DNA of 58,313 nucleotides from positions 1-58,313 of the forward strand of contig JAAVXR010000098.1 in assembly GCA_022790755.1 (NCBI GenBank). The letters are read 5' to 3'. Numbering within the stretch: position 1 is the stretch's first letter; every line of letters begins with the position of its first letter. The notes under the pieces are model-generated. The model did not search any database. It was given only the letters and a program-made list of their open reading frames with translations, and was not told the origin of the DNA. The stretch is from Hespellia sp. (GTDB lineage Bacteria; Bacillota; Clostridia; Lachnospirales; Lachnospiraceae). Shown one piece after another: positions 17,653 to 26,836 of the stretch. The position numbers and the translations under genes were made by a program.

Positions 17653-18585
17653 ATGTGGAAAGGATATGGCATACTTCTGACAAATAAAACGGACACTTTA
17701 GATGAAGCCGGTCTTATGGCGTCGGAGGCGATTGCAGATGCAGGTGAGGAAGTGAACGCTGTCTGGGACGTATTTCAGGATCGTATTCCAGATCTGCTTG
17801 CATTTGGAATACGGGTGCTTCTTTGCTTTGTTTTCTTTCTGATCGGACGTATCTTTATCAAATGGATCTGTAGATTCGTAAGACGATCCATGGAACGAGC
17901 GAATGCGGATAAGGGAGCCATGCAGTTTATAGATTCTTTGCTAAAGTTTTTGCTATATGCCATTTTGCTGTTTACCATTGCGATTCGGCTCGGCGTGGAA
18001 TCATCGTCGGTAGCGGCGCTTTTGGCTTCGGTCGGTGTGGCGATCGGTCTTGCGTTGCAGGGAAGCCTGTCCAATTTTGCTGGCGGCGTGCTGATTCTTC
18101 TTTTGAAGCCTTTTGTGGTGGGGGATTATATCATCGAAGATATGAATAAAAATGAAGGGACCGTGAAAGAAATCCAGATCTTTTATACAAAGCTTACGAC
18201 GCTGGATAATAAAACGATCGTGATTCCCAATGGAACGCTGGCGAATACGAGTCTGACCAATGTGACGGCACGTCCGGAAAGACAGTTGGAATTGAAGATC
18301 AGTATTTCGTATCAGGCAGATTTGAAAGAGGCAAAAAGATTATTGGAAGATCTGATTTTGAACAATCCTGCGATTATTCAGGAAGAAGAACATAAAGTAT
18401 TTGTAGATGATTTAGCGGAAAGCGCGGTGGTCCTGGGACTGCGCGCCTGGGTTCGAACAGATGAGTACTGGAAGGTGCGTTGGCAGTTGTTGGAGGATAT
18501 AAAGCTGACGCTTGATGAGCATGGAATTGAAATTCCGTTTAATCAGATTACGGTGCATATGGCAGGTGCACGTTCTAATGAGTGA
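17653..18585 (+). CDS. mscS: Small-conductance mechanosensitive channel (MscS family)
   Basis: A 310-residue channel: an amphipathic N-terminal region, transmembrane helices at about 55-75 and 95-115, and the pore helix VAALLASVGVAIGLALQGSL (about 117-140), then the cytoplasmic beta domain (VVGDYI, VIPNGTLANTS). It opens under membrane tension to release solutes. The ribosome binding site AGGAGG precedes ATG 17653. It is the last gene of the lepB-rbgA run. Confidence 0.93.
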   Translation: MWKGYGILLTNKTDTLDEAGLMASEAIADAGEEVNAVWDVFQDRIPDLLAFGIRVLLCFVFFLIGRIFIKWICRFVRRSMERANADKGAMQFIDSLLKFLLYAILLFTIAIRLGVESSSVAALLASVGVAIGLALQGSLSNFAGGVLILLLKPFVVGDYIIEDMNKNEGTVKEIQIFYTKLTTLDNKTIVIPNGTLANTSLTNVTARPERQLELKISISYQADLKEAKRLLEDLILNNPAIIQEEEHKVFVDDLAESAVVLGLRAWVRTDEYWKVRWQLLEDIKLTLDEHGIEIPFNQITVHMAGARSNE

Positions 18586-18612
18586 AAGTCTCTAAACCGC
18601 CCGGTGGAAAGA

Positions 18613-18709
18613 ATGATTTTGCTAAAAAATTGCAAAATAAGAATAAATCAAGTTGACTATTGAGGATAATAAGCATATAATTACAATATGATTTTGCAAA
18701 AATTTTGCA
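18613..18709 (+). promoter_or_regulatory. rloA promoter flanked by two TTTTGC...GCAAAA palindromes
   Basis: TTGACT (18653-18658) and TATAAT (18676-18681) are 17 bp apart. A near-palindrome (ATTTTGC/GCAAAAT, 18613-18637) lies upstream and a perfect 15-bp one (TGCAAAA-A-TTTTGCA, 18695-18709) just after the -10, overlapping the ribosome binding site of rloA. The arrangement suggests a repressor bridging or blocking the promoter; no repressor gene lies alongside. Confidence 0.65.
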
Positions 18710-18725
18710 GAATGGAGGTTCTTAT

Positions 18726-20066
18726 ATGCTTCTTGAATTTAAGACAAAGAATTATAAATCATTTGTAGAAGAATCCAGTTTCTCTATGGTGGCAGCGCCA
18801 AAGCAGAAAGGGTTAGATTACAGTTTGATGAAAACAAAGGTGAAAGGAAAAGAAATCCGTGGTTTGAGTTCTTCTGTAATTTATGGACCGAATGCCGCAG
18901 GAAAAACAAATATTATAGGGGCAATGGACGTTTTACGTTCGATTGTATTGCGAGGAAATATTAGAAACTCTGAGGAGAAATCTTCGCCAAATCCGGCAGC
19001 GGCGTCATTGGAATTGATTCCGAATAATAATGAAACAGAAGGAAAGCCAGTTTGCTTTTCTATTGATTTTTATGAGGAAAGCGCGGGAGATAAATTTCGG
19101 ATTTTATATGAATTGGAGATTGACTTAGGGGTGTTCCTTGATGAGGAATATCCAAGAAAAATTGTATCAGAGAATCTTTTTGTAAATGGAGAATCGGTTT
19201 TTCAGCGTGCCGATGATCTGTATATCGGAAATATGAAAGTGATGAAAAAGTATCTTTCCGATGTGACAGAGCAAAATATAGAAAGTGTAAGTGAGATTGC
19301 AAAGAATAGTTTAAGCCAAGATGAATTGTTCTTAACGAATGGATTTAAACTTATTTTTTCGCAGAAATTTGTGAAATTGATTATAGATTGGTTTACAAAT
19401 AAGTTCATGGTAATCTATCGTGCGAACTCTATGCAGTTGATTAAAAGATTTGTTGATCCTAAGAAAAAGGCAGTTTATGTAGAAAAGACAACGGATAAAG
19501 CGGCAAAATTGTTTGGAATTAACTCAAATGCAATAGGTTATGTTGTAAGTGAAGATGAACCGGACGCAAAGTTGTATTCTATTTTTCAGGATATGAAAAA
19601 TAAAAAGAATGCGGCTATTGCGGCAGAGATTTTTGAATCCTATGGAACAATCCGATTTATCAATATGTTTCCATTAGTGATAAAAGCAATTCAGACGGGA
19701 GGAACGCTGGTAGTTGATGAATTTGATGCGTCTATTCACCCAATGGCGTTGATGAGCATTATCAATGTTTTTCATAATGATGACATCAATATCCACCATG
19801 CACAATTGATTTTTAATACACATAATCCCATCTTTTTGAATTCTAATCTTTTCAGAAGAGATGAAATTAAATTTGTGGAGCGTGATGATGACAGTCACCA
19901 GAGTATCTTGTATGCGTTGTCTGATTTTGGGACAACGGGTGATAAGGGTGTCCGTAAACATGAAGATTATATGGGCAAGTATTTTGTCAGCCAGTATGGT
20001 GCGATAAAAGATATTGATTTTACACCAATCTTTGAGGAAATTTTGGAGAGAGAAGGAGAGGTGTAA
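18726..20066 (+). CDS. rloA: RloA-like AAA15 ATPase (AbiLi-like defence ATPase)
   Basis: A 446-residue SMC/OLD-like ATPase: Walker A GPNAAGKT (54-61), a helical insertion in the middle, Walker B LVVDEFDASIHP (about 328-339) and a switch histidine in NTHNPIFLN. The family (RloA, AbiLi; related to the PARIS ATPase AriA) acts with a small effector in abortive-infection defence, probably as the sensor or regulator. I use ATG 18726 after GGAGG (18714-18718), not the upstream TTG 18705. Base composition is more AT-rich than the neighbouring core genes, consistent with transfer. It is two bases from rloB. Confidence 0.85.
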   Translation: MLLEFKTKNYKSFVEESSFSMVAAPKQKGLDYSLMKTKVKGKEIRGLSSSVIYGPNAAGKTNIIGAMDVLRSIVLRGNIRNSEEKSSPNPAAASLELIPNNNETEGKPVCFSIDFYEESAGDKFRILYELEIDLGVFLDEEYPRKIVSENLFVNGESVFQRADDLYIGNMKVMKKYLSDVTEQNIESVSEIAKNSLSQDELFLTNGFKLIFSQKFVKLIIDWFTNKFMVIYRANSMQLIKRFVDPKKKAVYVEKTTDKAAKLFGINSNAIGYVVSEDEPDAKLYSIFQDMKNKKNAAIAAEIFESYGTIRFINMFPLVIKAIQTGGTLVVDEFDASIHPMALMSIINVFHNDDINIHHAQLIFNTHNPIFLNSNLFRRDEIKFVERDDDSHQSILYALSDFGTTGDKGVRKHEDYMGKYFVSQYGAIKDIDFTPIFEEILEREGEV

Positions 20067-20068
20067 GT

Positions 20069-20728
20069 ATGGCTAAGAGAAAACCGGCCAATAAATATTA
20101 TTTTAGTGTCGAGGGAGAGATCGAGCAGTGGTATTTGAAGTGGCTGCAAGACCTGATTAACAACACAGAAGAGTCTGTTTGTAAAGTTTCGATTGATTGT
20201 CCGGTGAAAAGGAATCCGTTAAAACACGCAAAATCTTTGACTGTTACAAGAAAGATTGAGGTATATCATTTCTTTGATTATGAAAGCGATGAGCCTATTC
20301 ATGTGCAAGGATTTCAAGGCGCCATGGATAATATGAAGAAAGCAGAACAATTAGGCAAGCAGATTAAGTATAAATCAGGATATAGTAATTTTACTTTTGA
20401 TTTATGGATTATACTGCACATGATAGATTGTAATGCTTCATACGCTCATAGAAAACAGTATATTACACTAATCAATAAAGCCTTTGGTGAGAAATTTGAA
20501 AACATGGATGAGTATAAACATGAGGAGAATTTCAAACGCTGCTTGAGCAAAATGAATCTTTCTAATGTAATTGATGCTATAGGACGTGCGAGAAATATCA
20601 TGCAGAGGAATCAGGAGAATGGTTATACATTACTTCAGTATAAAGGGTATAGATACTATAAAGAAAATCCATCTCTCTCAGCATGGGAGGCAATAGACAA
20701 GATTCTGGGGGATTGTAAATTATTATAA
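20069..20728 (+). CDS. rloB: RloB-like protein (AbiLii-like defence effector)
   Basis: A 219-residue RloB-family protein. The start YYFSVEGEIEQWYLKWL (EGEIE at 15-19) and the later FFDYESDE (about 69-76) are the acidic motifs of the family, arranged like a Toprim-type nuclease (E...DxD). It is presumed to be the toxic effector released when the RloA ATPase senses phage. Together they form an RloAB/AbiL-like pair. The start is ATG 20069, two bases after rloA, with GAGAGGTG upstream. Enzymatic activity is inferred from the family, not shown. Confidence 0.82.
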   Translation: MAKRKPANKYYFSVEGEIEQWYLKWLQDLINNTEESVCKVSIDCPVKRNPLKHAKSLTVTRKIEVYHFFDYESDEPIHVQGFQGAMDNMKKAEQLGKQIKYKSGYSNFTFDLWIILHMIDCNASYAHRKQYITLINKAFGEKFENMDEYKHEENFKRCLSKMNLSNVIDAIGRARNIMQRNQENGYTLLQYKGYRYYKENPSLSAWEAIDKILGDCKLL

Positions 20729-20827
20729 AATCAGTTGATATATAATTATAGCTAAGAAAAGCGGAATTCTAGAATGATGTATTTTTGTTTGGGAAAGAAG
20801 AAAAGATGCGAAAAGGGAAAAAAAGAG

Positions 20828-20856
20828 TTGAAATTTTGAAGAAAAAGCGATATAAT
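20828..20856 (+). promoter_or_regulatory. Promoter of tRNA-Thr
   Basis: TTGAAA (20828-20833) and TATAAT (20851-20856) with 17-bp spacing, ending 26 bp before the tRNA. Confidence 0.8.
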
Positions 20857-20882
20857 AATCAAGGTTCGTTTGACGAACATAA

Positions 20883-20955
20883 GCTGGAATAGCTCAGTTG
20901 GTAGAGCGCTTCACTCGTAATGAAGGGGTCGTCGGTTCAAGTCCGATTTCCAGCT
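20883..20955 (+). tRNA. tRNA-Thr (anticodon CGT)
   Basis: A complete cloverleaf of 73 bases: acceptor GCTGGAA/TTCCAGC with discriminator T, D-arm GCTC/GAGC, anticodon stem CTTCA/TGAAG with loop CTCGTAA (anticodon CGT, reading ACG), and T-arm GTCGG/CCGAT. CCA is not encoded. A run of T (20955-20960) follows and may end transcription. It separates the RloAB island from the injection-system locus. Confidence 0.97.
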
Positions 20956-21171
20956 TTTTTGTGTACTCTTTTTTCGGTTTCCGATTTGTGCGAAGACATT
21001 TTATAGCAGTGAAATGTTATTTCACGGCAATGATATTGCGATAAAGGAATTATGAGTTTATACTGGAATTGTAATTGAGATATCGCTGACAAATACGCAA
21101 AGTTGTTTGTTTCAAAAATCGAAACTTAGAACGATATCAAAACATATGAAATCAGAATAAGAGGTGATTGT

Positions 21172-21471
21172 ATGGGTGTAAATGGAATATCTTCGGGAAG
21201 AATTCCGGTGGATCAGAATATGTCCAGAGAGCGGGGAAGCAGTTCCCAGATAGAGGCGCTCAAACAGAAACTCCAGCAGTTAGAACGGGAAAAGAAAGGA
21301 GCTGTGAAAGCGGGGGATTCTGAGAAGGCGGAGAAACTGGAAAAGCAGATTCAGGAGATAAAGAAACAGATTGAACAGTTGAAAAAGCAGGAAGCAAAAA
21401 AGGAAAAAGGTGCTAAAAAAGAGGAGACCAAAAATCCGGAATCAGGAAACTATATTGATGATTATGCATGA
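21172..21471 (+). CDS. FlxA-like coiled-coil protein
   Basis: A 99-residue protein. Residues 20-80 are a lysine/glutamate-rich coiled coil (SSSQIEALKQKLQQLEREKK...), as in FlxA-like proteins (PF14282). It has no signal peptide or membrane segment. GAGGTGATTGT precedes ATG 21172. A good terminator follows, so it is its own transcription unit between the tRNA and the eCIS regulator. No flagellar genes are nearby, and its role is unknown. The 215 bp between the tRNA and this gene hold only a small GTGAAAT/ATTTCAC hairpin near 21008-21024. Confidence 0.7.
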   Translation: MGVNGISSGRIPVDQNMSRERGSSSQIEALKQKLQQLEREKKGAVKAGDSEKAEKLEKQIQEIKKQIEQLKKQEAKKEKGAKKEETKNPESGNYIDDYA

Positions 21472-21529
21472 CATTTCATTGAATCTAATAAAGTGGCTGA
21501 TAGCTGGTGATATCATTCATAACGTAAGA

Positions 21530-21574
21530 AAATGGCGCGTCCCTGAGAGACATGGGGATTGCGCCATTTTTATT
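21530..21574 (+). terminator. Rho-independent terminator after the FlxA-like gene
   Basis: AATGGCGC-GTCCC pairs with GGGAT-TGCGCCATT (13 bp or so) and is followed by TTTTTATT. The remaining 230 bp up to the regulator start at 21807 contain a TTGACA (21695-21700) without a convincing -10 and no other feature I can support. Confidence 0.85.
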
Positions 21575-21806
21575 GTCCAAGTCCCTCACGAATGAGGAAT
21601 TTAGGGAATTAATGCGAATTTGTCGCTTGTTATTCTGCAGAAAATACCGTGTCTCTTTTGTTCCCCGGTGCGTGACGACATGTTGTGTACATTTTTGACA
21701 TCTTGTGCAAAAAGAGTTGATTGTGTGATGGAAGATGATAAGGTTGAAAATGAAATAGTAGTACATTACACAATACACAGGTTTGAGAATTCGATTATGA
21801 ACGGAT

Positions 21807-24521
21807 ATGGGAAGAAAAAGTGACAAAATTCAGATACCAGATGTTGAAAAAGGATATGTGAAAAGAACGGCGGATATTCTCCTGAATTCGCTTCAGAAAC
21901 AGGTTGTGCTGTTGAACGCGGGGGCCGGATATGGAAAAACGCAGGTTCTGGCATACCATGTCAAGCATTGTGGAGAAAAAAGCGCCTGGTACAGTCTGCG
22001 GGCAGAAGACAACGATTTTATGTCGTTTGTTCAAAATTTTACAAAATCTGTAGAAAATGCGTTGGAAATCACAGAGGAAGGATTTCATGTATCGGTATCT
22101 CTGCGCGGGGACTTGGATATTCTAGTCGAGAATCTAGTTGTCTGGCTGGATTGCCGGGTGGAGAGCTTGAATATCATACTGGATGATTTTCAGGAAATAT
22201 ATAATCCGGATATTTTGAATTTGATTCATGTTCTTATTGAGACGTTGAGTGAAAAAATTCGTTTTTTCATTGTGGAGATGCGTTCCCTGCCGGCATTTTT
22301 GGAGGATTACATAGCAGAAGGAACCGCCGCATGCATTGGTACGGAAGATTTGAAATTCAGTCAGTCGGATATCGAAATGCTTCTGGAGCGTACGATAGAT
22401 ACAGAATTTCAGAAACGGGCGGCGGAACTGATTTATTTTTATACAGAGGGATGGCCGGTTGGAGTGGTGCAGATCATGCAGCAGATACGCCGGCAACGAA
22501 AGAAAATCACACTGGATATCATAGAAAAGATCTGTGAAACATTGGAAGTGTCGGATTACCTGACAACTCGTGTGTACAAAATGCTTCCGTTTGATATTCA
22601 GACATTTTTGAAGAAGACAGCAGTGTTGGATTATATGACGGCACCTGTCTGCAATTCCATTCTGGGAAGTTATCAGTCAGAAAGTTTGTTGAAGTATCTA
22701 GTTAAAGAAAAGCTTTTTGTGCAGAGTTTGGGGGATGAAAGCGGGATTTACCGGTATCATTCGATATTTCAACGTTTTTTGTTATCTCAGATATCATGGC
22801 AGGAACAGACGGATTCTTTGAAAAAGGCAGCCTATTTCTTTTTGAAGACGGAAGATAAGATTCAGGCGGCGGAATATGGATGCAGGGGGAAAGTTACGGA
22901 AGTCGTACAGGCAGTGCTTGAAGTGAACGGAGAAAAAATGATTCGTGAAAGGCTTTATGATACGCTGGAACACTGGTTTGCGTTTCTCCATCAGGCAGGT
23001 TGTGAGATGACTTCAAAGACGCGATTCGTCTATGGAAAGTATTTGTGGGCTGTGGGACAGCCGGATAAGGGCAGAGAACAGATTCTGGAAGCAGGAAAAG
23101 CCTTTTATGAGGAAGGTCGGTTGAAGGATTATAAAAAAGTTCTGCTATTTATTGCGGCATCAGAGCGCAAAGAGGGAAATCTTAAGCAGGCGGAGCTTTG
23201 TATTTTGCAGATTCGAAAATCTCCGGAAAAATACTGGGATACTCTGACCGAGATGGTGTGTACGGAATTGGTAAAGTATGCATGCTGCCTGCAGCAGATG
23301 GATGAAGCAAAGACTATATTGAAGTATTGGAGTGAGCGGGGCGTTGTCTTTCAGAGAAAGACGTTTCTTTTTGCTGCGAAACGAGTGCTGTGTGATGGGG
23401 AAGAGGGAGGCTGGGACTTAGAATTTCGAGAACTGGAGGAAGGATTTTTGCTGCGAAACTGTATGCTAGCAGAACGGATGCGGGAGGCATACCATGCGGC
23501 GGATTTCTCGTCCGTGTCGGAATATGCAAGGCAAATTATTCAAAACGCCACGTATGAGACATTGCAAGTGGCGATTGCTTGGAAAATGCTGGCGCTTTTG
23601 TCCTGGAATACAAGAAATTATCGGAAAGCAATCGAGCAGGCCGGAATTGGAGATAAGTTTTTATACAGAAATCAGATTCAGTTGCAGGACTTTATGGAAA
23701 AACACCGGCATATTCTGGAAGAAATAGATTCTCTGCATAAAAATGCAAGAAATATTCGACCACTTTTGTCGCAGAAAAAAGAAACCATGATTTCCGAGTC
23801 CGGAAACACCGGAAAGATCTATATTCAATGTATGAAGCAGTTCCGTGTGATACTTCCGGACAGAAGGGAAGTAAAGTGGAGGACGAAAAAAGCGCAGGAA
23901 TTGTTTGCCTATTTGTTTCATTTGCAGGGAAGTGGTGTGGGAAAAGAAGCGTTGATTGCACTGTTATGGCCGGAAACGGGGATGAAGAGTGCGACGGCTC
24001 TTCTGCATACCACGTTATACAGTATTCGGCAGTTCTTTGTACAGGAAGGGTGGGAGAATCTGATTGTCTATGAAAAGAAAAAATATGCTTTGAATATGCA
24101 GATGATTACTTCAGATCTGGAAGAATTACAAAACTGCTTTCAGGAATTTCAAAAAAAGAAGGAGTATTCCGAGCGTATCGTACAATTATACGCCGGAAGT
24201 TATATGGGAAACGCCGGATATTTATGGGCCTATGGAATGACAAAAAAGTTGGAGGACGAGTATCTGATTGTCTGCAAAATGGGCGTGGCCGAGTGTATGA
24301 AAGCGAAACGGGAAGATCTGGCAATTCCCTTTTTACAGAAAATGCAGCAGATAGAGCCGTATGATGAGGAAACCATTACGAATTTACTGATCTGTCTGTA
24401 CCGGAGCGGAAAACAGGGGGAAGCGAAACGACAATATGACAGTATAGTGAAATTATATAAAGAAGATTTGGAACTAGATTTTGAAAAATCGTTTCAGGAG
24501 ATTGTGAACGGAGGCAGATGA
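21807..24521 (+). CDS. STAND ATPase regulator with C-terminal SARP (wHTH + BTAD) domain
   Basis: A 904-residue MalT-like regulator. The P-loop AGAGYGKT (38-45) and the Walker B-like segment ILDDFQE (about 124-130) define a STAND NTPase. Residues 330-660 are helical, TPR-like repeats. Residues 670-760 form an OmpR-type winged helix (KKAQELFAYLFHLQG...LIALLWPE...LHTTLYSIRQFF), and 780-900 a bacterial transcriptional activation domain; together these are a SARP module. Such proteins switch on target operons when the sensor part is released. Position at the head of the eCIS locus, two bases before the AAA+ gene, makes it the likely activator of the injection system. The ribosome binding site before ATG 21807 is poor; GTG 21858 is an alternative start. 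Confidence 0.85.
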   Translation: MGRKSDKIQIPDVEKGYVKRTADILLNSLQKQVVLLNAGAGYGKTQVLAYHVKHCGEKSAWYSLRAEDNDFMSFVQNFTKSVENALEITEEGFHVSVSLRGDLDILVENLVVWLDCRVESLNIILDDFQEIYNPDILNLIHVLIETLSEKIRFFIVEMRSLPAFLEDYIAEGTAACIGTEDLKFSQSDIEMLLERTIDTEFQKRAAELIYFYTEGWPVGVVQIMQQIRRQRKKITLDIIEKICETLEVSDYLTTRVYKMLPFDIQTFLKKTAVLDYMTAPVCNSILGSYQSESLLKYLVKEKLFVQSLGDESGIYRYHSIFQRFLLSQISWQEQTDSLKKAAYFFLKTEDKIQAAEYGCRGKVTEVVQAVLEVNGEKMIRERLYDTLEHWFAFLHQAGCEMTSKTRFVYGKYLWAVGQPDKGREQILEAGKAFYEEGRLKDYKKVLLFIAASERKEGNLKQAELCILQIRKSPEKYWDTLTEMVCTELVKYACCLQQMDEAKTILKYWSERGVVFQRKTFLFAAKRVLCDGEEGGWDLEFRELEEGFLLRNCMLAERMREAYHAADFSSVSEYARQIIQNATYETLQVAIAWKMLALLSWNTRNYRKAIEQAGIGDKFLYRNQIQLQDFMEKHRHILEEIDSLHKNARNIRPLLSQKKETMISESGNTGKIYIQCMKQFRVILPDRREVKWRTKKAQELFAYLFHLQGSGVGKEALIALLWPETGMKSATALLHTTLYSIRQFFVQEGWENLIVYEKKKYALNMQMITSDLEELQNCFQEFQKKKEYSERIVQLYAGSYMGNAGYLWAYGMTKKLEDEYLIVCKMGVAECMKAKREDLAIPFLQKMQQIEPYDEETITNLLICLYRSGKQGEAKRQYDSIVKLYKEDLELDFEKSFQEIVNGGR

Positions 24522-24522
24522 G

Positions 24523-26460
24523 GTGGTCGAAATAGAAGGGTACGAGGAATATCGGGAATTCTTGGAAGCATTGATACGGTGGGGCGACACGGCGATGCAG
24601 GAGATATCTGGAAAATGGAGTGTGCAAAATGCATTTTTGCAAGTAGAGGAGCGTGCAAAAAAAGGTGTGGAGAACGGCGTATTTTCACCGTTTCTTTATA
24701 TTTCATTATCAGCTGGTCTTGCGCAGGAGAAAAAGCTGTTTCTGGCAGCGGTGTTATACAGTGAAATTTCGGCGAAAAGGTTTACGTTTTCTTTCTGGAA
24801 GAAGTTCTGGGAAAGTAGGGATAGAGATATAGGGAAAAGATTGTTTTACCACGCGCATCAGGTTTTGTTTGAATATGAGGAGAGAGGAGAAGGGGAGATC
24901 TGTGTGAGAATTGTGCCGCAGATTTTTCTTTTTTTAAGAGACGGAGTTTTGATGGAACGAGCTGTACCGGGAATGTACTGGTATTACAGGTATGGGAGTG
25001 AGCTTTCATTTTTGGGAATAAGCGCGAGAAAGTACGATCAGATGAGACAATGCATGAGACAGATTCAAGGTAGAAAGCTGCTTTATCTTCATGGTGTTTG
25101 GGGAAGTGGTAGAAAGTTAAACTATGCATACCTGGCAGAAAGTCTTGGGAAGAATCTGGCCGTCGTGTCGTATGAAGCTTTGGAGTGCGCGCAGCATTGG
25201 CGGGAGATTCAGATAGAATGTATCTTGCAGCATGGAATACCGGTCGTGGAGTTGCCAAAGGAAGAACCTGCAAATTTGGCGGCCGTTCTGGGCTGGATGG
25301 ATAGGGAGGAGAATCTGTTCTTTCTGGGGGAGTGGGAAGAGTTTCCACCTTACAGGATAAAAGAAAGGCAGTATCTTTCTTTTGCAATCGACGCGCAGGC
25401 TGTGCAGAGCGACCGGGAATGGGCCGGAAGGTTAGTCAGGGCGTATCCGTGGGAGCAGGAAGAGGATCGAATGAATTTCCTGGGAAGATACGCATTTCTT
25501 CCAGGAAAGATGGAACACGTGCTGGAACTTGCGAAAACTTATGCACTTTGCGAGGGGAAGTCTGAAATATCCGCGCAGAATATAAAACAGGCGGTACTAA
25601 ACAGCGGCGGCCATTCTCTTCAGAAATATGCGAAAAAAGTGGAAGGTATTTATACGATGGAGGAGCTGATTCTTCCATTGCAGCAGAAGGAGAAACTGTT
25701 TCATATCGTGAAGCGTGTGAAAAATAAAAAACGGGTATATGAAGATTGGGGATTTGCGAAAAAGTCCGCCTATGGAAACGGTGTGTCTATGGTCTTTGCG
25801 GGTCCACCGGGAACCGGAAAGACGATGGCGGCGCAGGTGATGGCGGCAGAGCTTGGAATGGAGTTGTACCGGGTGGAACTCCCGGCGGTTGTAGATAAAT
25901 ATATCGGCGAGACGGAGAAGAAGCTGAATCGAATCTTTGAGGAAGCAGAAAAAAGCGCGGCAATCCTTTTCTTTGATGAGGCGGACGTTTTGTTTAGCAA
26001 GAGAACGGAGATCAAAGAATCAAATGATAAATACAATAATATGGAGATTGCGTTTTTGCTGCAAAAGATGGAGGAATTTGACGGGGTGAGCATTCTCGCG
26101 ACCAATTATCTACAGAATTTTGACGAGGCGTTTCGGCGGAGAATCCATGATATTGTGGATTTTCCGATGCCGGACGAATGTTCTAGGGAGAAAATGTGGA
26201 GAAGCATGATTCCAGATAGGCTTCCAATGGCAGACGATATCGACTTCGTGTTTCTTGCGCGCCAGTTTGCGGTGACGGGAAGTGTGATTAAAAGTGCGTT
26301 GCTCTATGCAAGTTTTCTCGCGGCGGAGGCTTTGGAACAAGTGCTGACGATGCGAATGCTGTTACAGGGGATTGCGCATGAGTTGGAGAAGAGTGGGAAG
26401 AAATTGAGGATTGAGGATTTTGGGGAGTATCGAGATGTTGTGGGGCGGGATGAATTTTGA
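24523..26460 (+). CDS. eCIS AAA+ ATPase (Pvc15/Afp15-like), copy 1
   Basis: A 645-residue protein with two AAA-type modules. The first is degenerate (GVWGSGRKL at about 190 in place of Walker A). The second is intact: GPPGTGKT (427-434), LFFDEAD (about 482-488), sensor 1 ILATN and arginine-finger region FRRRIHD. AAA+ proteins of this type are present in nearly all eCIS loci and are thought to act in particle assembly or cargo loading. GTG 24523 follows the regulator stop by one base, with GGAGGC upstream. A second homologue lies at 55869. The stop is followed within 25 bp by a fold-back repeat. Confidence 0.88.
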   Translation: MVEIEGYEEYREFLEALIRWGDTAMQEISGKWSVQNAFLQVEERAKKGVENGVFSPFLYISLSAGLAQEKKLFLAAVLYSEISAKRFTFSFWKKFWESRDRDIGKRLFYHAHQVLFEYEERGEGEICVRIVPQIFLFLRDGVLMERAVPGMYWYYRYGSELSFLGISARKYDQMRQCMRQIQGRKLLYLHGVWGSGRKLNYAYLAESLGKNLAVVSYEALECAQHWREIQIECILQHGIPVVELPKEEPANLAAVLGWMDREENLFFLGEWEEFPPYRIKERQYLSFAIDAQAVQSDREWAGRLVRAYPWEQEEDRMNFLGRYAFLPGKMEHVLELAKTYALCEGKSEISAQNIKQAVLNSGGHSLQKYAKKVEGIYTMEELILPLQQKEKLFHIVKRVKNKKRVYEDWGFAKKSAYGNGVSMVFAGPPGTGKTMAAQVMAAELGMELYRVELPAVVDKYIGETEKKLNRIFEEAEKSAAILFFDEADVLFSKRTEIKESNDKYNNMEIAFLLQKMEEFDGVSILATNYLQNFDEAFRRRIHDIVDFPMPDECSREKMWRSMIPDRLPMADDIDFVFLARQFAVTGSVIKSALLYASFLAAEALEQVLTMRMLLQGIAHELEKSGKKLRIEDFGEYRDVVGRDEF

Positions 26461-26484
26461 TAGAAGTTTTTTGGAGATTGGGGT

Positions 26485-26722
26485 GGCAAATTGCGCAACA
26501 TGTATTCCTCATTGCTCCGGGGCTGCAAATCTAAGTGATTCTATAATGTTCTGTTGAACAATATTAAAAAGGGGGACGCAACCGCCCTCAATGCGCCGTC
26601 CATGGCGCAGATCGGGCTTTCGGCGACGTCCTTGTCGCCGAATTGCTGGAGAGTGGCAGAACATTTAAGAATCACTAAGATTTTCCGCAGTCGCGATTCG
26701 AAATACATGTTGCGCAATTTGC
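26485..26722 (+). repeat. Fold-back repeat element, copy 1
   Basis: It begins GGCAAATTGCGCAACATGTA and ends with the inverted form (TACATGTTGCGCAATTTGC). Inside lie a second inverted pair (AAGTGATTCTATAATGTTCT / AGAACATTTAAGAATCACTA) and a conserved head CGCAACCGCCCTCAATGCGC with small GCGCC/GGCGC and GGCGAC/GTCGCC hairpins. Copies 2-4 are at 48854 (reversed), 49743 and 58063. It fills the 376-bp gap 26461-26836 together with the leader of the next gene. Short open frames in it are not genes. Confidence 0.85.
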
Positions 26723-26836
26723 AGAGTACATTTTGGCAAGGATCTTCGGCTGCTGGAATTCATCTTGCCCGATAGATCAGAATACGTTTCGTGTAATTTG
26801 CTGAACGAACTTCAAGTTGAAGGAGGGGGTGAAGCC

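Noticed and set aside
20883..20955. Integration site (attL) of the eCIS locus at the tRNA-Thr 3' end
   Set aside because: No integrase gene and no second copy of the tRNA 3' end were seen in the window; the right boundary is outside.
21695..21774. Promoter for the STAND/SARP regulator
   Set aside because: TTGACA and TTGAAA are present, but no matching -10 lies at 16-18 bp.
26485..26775. Small protein-coding genes within the fold-back repeats (for example 26554-26775, 48734-49024, 58051-58281)
   Set aside because: The frames lie inside repeat elements, have no ribosome binding sites and differ between copies only as the repeat DNA differs.
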